Shown: piece after piece, positions 61,535-64,000 of the stretch
Numbering within the stretch: position 1 is the first letter of the stretch
Layout: every line of letters begins with the position of its first letter
Source of the DNA: Arthrobacter sp. OY3WO11
Lineage (GTDB): Bacteria; Actinomycetota; Actinomycetes; Actinomycetales; Micrococcaceae
DNA length: 64,000 bases
Direction of reading: 5' to 3'
Assembly (NCBI RefSeq): GCF_001641125.1
Contig: NZ_LWLP01000001.1
Coordinates: 1,901,265 to 1,965,264 of the forward strand
Position numbers and translations under genes: made by a program
Notes under the pieces: model-generated
Database searches by the model: none
Told to the model about the DNA's origin: nothing
What the model saw: only the letters and a program-made list of their open reading frames with translations

Positions 61535-61972
61535 GTGGTAGATCGTAAAGACATCGGCTCCTGGCTCTCCGGACCCGACACATCGGGCATCTCGAAATAT
61601 CCGGGCGAGCGGCTGGGACTGCCCGAGTCAGGGCCGGGCTCCATGGCGCGGGCCGGCCGCAGGATCGCGGCCATCATGATCGACTGGGGCATCGCGCTGC
61701 TCATCAGCAACTTTGCTTTCGGGGGCGATCCGTGGGCCACCCTGGCGATCTTCGCCGTCGAACAGACCCTGCTGATAGGAACCCTTGGCTACAGCATCGG
61801 ACACCGTGCCATGGGCATCCACGTGGTGAAGGCCGGCGGCGGTCCCGCTGGGCCGCAGGCCGCGCTGGTGAGGTCCCTGCTGCTTTGCCTGGTCATCCCC
61901 GCGGTCATTTTCGACCCCGACCACCGCGGCCTTCACGACAAGGCGATGGACACGCTGCTGGTGCGGCGCTAG
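61535..61972 (+). CDS. RDD family membrane protein
   Basis: This 145-aa protein has the RDD pattern: MARAGRRIAAIMIDWGIALL, then helices LATFAVEQTLLIGTLGYSIG-like (about 70-90) with GHRAMGIHVVKAG, and LVRSLLLCLVIPAVIFDPDH, ending RGLHDKAMDTLLVRR. Three membrane helices are likely. Function is unknown. Its place between glnA and DUF4191/lipA is conserved (Rv2219A). It converges with the DUF3817 gene, overlapping by four bases at the stops. Confidence 0.9.
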   Translation: MVDRKDIGSWLSGPDTSGISKYPGERLGLPESGPGSMARAGRRIAAIMIDWGIALLISNFAFGGDPWATLAIFAVEQTLLIGTLGYSIGHRAMGIHVVKAGGGPAGPQAALVRSLLLCLVIPAVIFDPDHRGLHDKAMDTLLVRR

Positions 61973-62328
61973 ACGGAGCTGGCTTCCCGAACTGCCGTGG
62001 TGCCCTGCGATGCCCGTGCGGCGTCCAGGTAGTCCCGCTTGTCTGCCCAGCGCTCGAACAGGACCGTGGCGAACGGAAAAACGGCGGAGATGCCTGCGAA
62101 CAGCGCCACGACGAAGGGCCACCGCTGCAGCTTCCAGAGGGCAAGGGCGGCGATGCCATAGCCCACGAACAGTGCGCCGTGTATGGGTCCGGCAACCTGG
62201 ACGCCGATTTCGGTGGTGCCGGCAATCCACTTGAAGTACATGCCGATAAGGAGCGCCGCCCAGCTGAAGGCTTCGGCGATGGCCAAGATCCGGAATGCCC
62301 GGATCACGGCTGTTTTCTTGAAGATCAC
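61969..62328 (-). CDS. DUF3817 membrane protein
   Basis: This 119-aa protein has three or four membrane helices: FRILAIAEAFSWAALLIGMY, VAGPIHGALFVGYGIAALAL and PFVVALFAGISAVFPFATVL. The GPIHG motif and the FERW end are typical of DUF3817, a family of unknown function. The GTG start has AGGAGAGGA upstream. Its stop overlaps the RDD gene stop on the other strand. Confidence 0.9.
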   Translation of the reverse strand: MIFKKTAVIRAFRILAIAEAFSWAALLIGMYFKWIAGTTEIGVQVAGPIHGALFVGYGIAALALWKLQRWPFVVALFAGISAVFPFATVLFERWADKRDYLDAARASQGTTAVREASSV

Positions 62329-62366
62329 GATACTGTCCTCTCCTGCCGTGAAAGCGGCAAAGAAAC

Positions 62367-62399
62367 GCCCCGGCTGCCGGCCGGAGCCGGAACCGGGGC
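62367..62399 (-). terminator. Terminator after the DUF4191 gene
   Basis: GCCCCGG (62367-62373) pairs with CCGGGGC (62393-62399) around an inner CCGG-rich stem. On the minus strand it is followed by GTTTCTTT, a T-rich tail. Confidence 0.75.
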
Positions 62400-62410
62400 A
62401 GGTTCAAAAA

Positions 62411-63163
62411 CTAGCGTCCGCGGTTGGGACGTGCCTTGTAGGGGTCGATGCCCTTGGGGATCGGGAGACGGTTGCCCAGTGAGGCGATGCGCTTGGACAC
62501 TGCGTTCACCTCAAGCTTGGTCAATTCCTTTTTGAGCTTGCCCATCTTCTTGGCTACCTCGCTGATGGGCACCTGCCCCTCGCCCCGGCCGCTTTCGATG
62601 ACGTGGACAGTGACGTTCGGCAGGATGCGCGCAAGGCGTTTGCGTTCCGCGTCCAGCAGCGGCTTTACCCGGTGCGTGGGGCCTTCGCTGACGAGGACGA
62701 TGCCGGGGCGGCCGATAGCGCGGAAGACGGCGTCCTGCGTCCGCGGGTTAACCGCAACAGGCTGTTCCTCGGTGATCCAGCCGCGGCGGAGCGTTCCCAG
62801 TGCGGCGCCGGAAGCGCCGGGCTGGTTCTCGATCTGGGCGAATGCGGCGCGCTCTGCCCTGCGGGACAGGATGAACGTGGCGCCGAGCAGGCCCAAGGGG
62901 ATGCCGATGATCAGGCCGGTGATCCAGTTATCCAGCCAGTAGCCCACCAGGAAGCTGACAGCCACGACGCCAAGGAATACCAGCAGCATGAGCCACGGAA
63001 CCATGGGGTCATGACGGCGGGTCATGGTGAAGACTTCGCGGATCTGCTTAAGCCGGCTGGGCTTCTTGGCCTTCGCTTCTTTCGGCTTGCGGGAGAAGAG
63101 GCCACGCTTGACTGCGCTGGAGCCAGACGGAGTGGAGTTGCTGGAATCAGGGGATTTCGCCAT
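62411..63163 (-). CDS. DUF4191 membrane protein
   Basis: This 250-aa protein has a basic cytosolic head (KRGLFSRKPKEAKAKKPSRL), two membrane helices (VPWLMLLVFLGVVAVSFLVG, then WITGLIIGIPLGLLGATFIL) and a C-terminal soluble domain (VFRAIGRPGIVLVSEGPTHR, VHVIESGRGEGQVPISEVAK). This is the DUF4191 family (Rv2219), conserved next to lipA and glnA1 in actinobacteria. Function is unknown. A TAGAAT box lies 9 nt before the ATG. Confidence 0.9.
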   Translation of the reverse strand: MAKSPDSSNSTPSGSSAVKRGLFSRKPKEAKAKKPSRLKQIREVFTMTRRHDPMVPWLMLLVFLGVVAVSFLVGYWLDNWITGLIIGIPLGLLGATFILSRRAERAAFAQIENQPGASGAALGTLRRGWITEEQPVAVNPRTQDAVFRAIGRPGIVLVSEGPTHRVKPLLDAERKRLARILPNVTVHVIESGRGEGQVPISEVAKKMGKLKKELTKLEVNAVSKRIASLGNRLPIPKGIDPYKARPNRGR

Positions 63164-63189
63164 AGTGCCTTAATTCTACGTGACCAAAG

Positions 63190-63231
63190 CCGAAGGACCG
63201 GCACCGGATTATTCGGGTGCCGGTCCTTCGG
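63190..63231 (-). terminator. lipA terminator
   Basis: CCGAAGGACCGGCACC (63190-63205) pairs perfectly with 63216-63231 around a 10-nt loop. On the minus strand it is 29 nt after the lipA stop and is followed by TTTGG. Confidence 0.88.
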
Positions 63232-63260
63232 GGACGCTGCGTTTCGTTCGGAACTGCAGA

Positions 63261-64000
63261 TCAGTGGTGTGCCGCGATGAGTGAGCTGGCTTCCTGGCGG
63301 GTGCTGCCGGAGGACTCGATGTGGGCGAGTTCGGCGGGGATGTCCCAGCCTTTCTTTCGCATCGCGGTGGCCCAGAGCCGCCCGGCGCGGTAGGAGGAAC
63401 GGACCAGCGGCCCGGACATGACGCCGAGGAACCCGATCTCGGTGGCCTCGTCCTGGAGGTCCACGAATTCCTGCGGCTTGACCCACCGGTCCACCGGCAG
63501 GTGCCGCTCACTCGGGCGCAGGTACTGGGTGATGGTGATCAGGTCGCAGCCGGCCTCGTGCAGGTCCCGCAGGGCCTCTGAGATCTCCTCGCGGGTCTCG
63601 CCCATGCCCAGGATCAGGTTGGACTTGGTGACCATGCCCAGGTTCCGGCCCTGCGTGATCACATCCAGGGACCGCTCGTACCGGAACGCCGGACGGATCC
63701 GCTTGAAAATCCGCGGCACGGTCTCCACGTTGTGCGCGAACACCTCGGGTTTTGAATCGCAGATCGCTTTGATGTGTTCGGGTTTGCCGGAGAAGTCCGG
63801 GATCAGCAGTTCGACGCCGGTGCCGGGGTTCAGCTCGTGGATCTTCCGGACCGTCTCGGCGTACAGCCACACGCCCTCGTCTTCGAGGTCGTCGCGGGCC
63901 ACGCCGGTGACGGTGGCGTAGCGCAGCTGCATCGCCTGCACGGAGCGGGCCACCTTGGTGGGTTCGAACATGTCCACCGGGGAGGGCTTGCCGGTATCGA
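63261..64000 (-). CDS. lipA: Lipoyl synthase (5' part missing at window edge)
   Basis: The C-terminal 247 or so residues of a radical-SAM enzyme that inserts sulfur into octanoyl groups. The frame continues to the edge through [17 protein letters not shown]. Visible family features are [75 protein letters not shown] and [14 protein letters not shown] with the conserved RSSY serine near the end. The two Cys clusters (auxiliary CxxxxCxxxxxC and radical-SAM CxxxCxxC) lie outside the window. Confidence 0.96.
   Translation of the reverse strand, partial: DTGKPSPVDMFEPTKVARSVQAMQLRYATVTGVARDDLEDEGVWLYAETVRKIHELNPGTGVELLIPDFSGKPEHIKAICDSKPEVFAHNVETVPRIFKRIRPAFRYERSLDVITQGRNLGMVTKSNLILGMGETREEISEALRDLHEAGCDLITITQYLRPSERHLPVDRWVKPQEFVDLQDEATEIGFLGVMSGPLVRSSYRAGRLWATAMRKKGWDIPAELAHIESSGSTRQEASSLIAAHH

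Noticed and set aside
1..64000. CRISPR arrays, insertion sequences, prophage, tRNA or rRNA genes
   Set aside because: I saw no regularly spaced long repeats, transposase or integrase motifs, or cloverleaf/rRNA signatures; all large open frames are explained by core genes.

Overview
The window is high-GC actinobacterial chromosome, by eye about two thirds G+C, with many GTG/TTG starts and 4-14 bp gene overlaps. Gene content and order fit a Micrococcales member close to Arthrobacter/Pseudarthrobacter. The dcw cluster has SepF, YggT and DivIVA but no ftsA. MurE carries a specificity motif that argues for L-Lys rather than meso-DAP. Several blocks follow the order known from Mycobacterium (ftsR-BFN-merR; lipA-DUF4191-RDD-glnA1-glnE-glnA2). 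I saw no tRNA, rRNA, insertion sequence, phage gene or CRISPR array; this is core chromosome.

Layout. 1-2.4 kb: end of a MerR regulator (FtsR-like), a bifunctional-nuclease-family protein, a second MerR regulator and an orphan ParA. 2.7-9.4 kb: pyruvate carboxylase, long-chain acyl-CoA synthetase and a ROK glucokinase. 9.4-12.6 kb: a small membrane protein, two tandem paralogous alpha/beta hydrolases and a PlsC acyltransferase. 12.6-20 kb: class II DAHP synthase, a PASTA Ser/Thr kinase, a LysM transglycosylase, an Rv2175c-like DNA-binding protein, a polyprenyl synthase and a lipoprotein. 20-22 kb: dinB and a DUF3040 protein. 22.3-43.6 kb: the division and cell wall cluster mraZ-rsmH-ftsL-ftsI-murE-murF-mraY-murD-ftsW-murG-murC-ftsQ-ftsZ-pgeF-yggS-sepF-yggT-divIVA-lspA-rluD. 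43.6-50.5 kb: dnaE, a flavin reductase, a membrane protein, hisD and nrdR. 50.8-54 kb: ppgK, map, a 54-aa SPOR-like protein and panB. 54-64 kb: a nitrogen block (glnA2-glnE, glnA) with small neighbours, ending in a partial lipA.

How the parts fit. The centre of the window makes lipid II and builds the septum and pole. The PASTA kinase and the LysM transglycosylase are plausible envelope sensing and remodelling partners. The 3' block makes glutamine (GlnA) and contains the enzyme that adenylylates GlnA (GlnE).

No wholly new system is evident. The most interesting signals are regulatory. A 9-mer, GTTAAGGTT, occurs in front of the second merR gene, ftsZ and an unknown membrane-protein gene, and may be an FtsR-type site. 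Three GTGGRG boxes spaced exactly 10 bp apart overlap the mraZ promoter. A full-length GlnR-like operator precedes glnA. An 18-bp palindrome overlaps the fadD promoter, and paired NrdR-like boxes precede nrdR itself. At least nine genes show a TANNNT -10 element ending 6-8 nt before the start codon, which predicts leaderless mRNAs.
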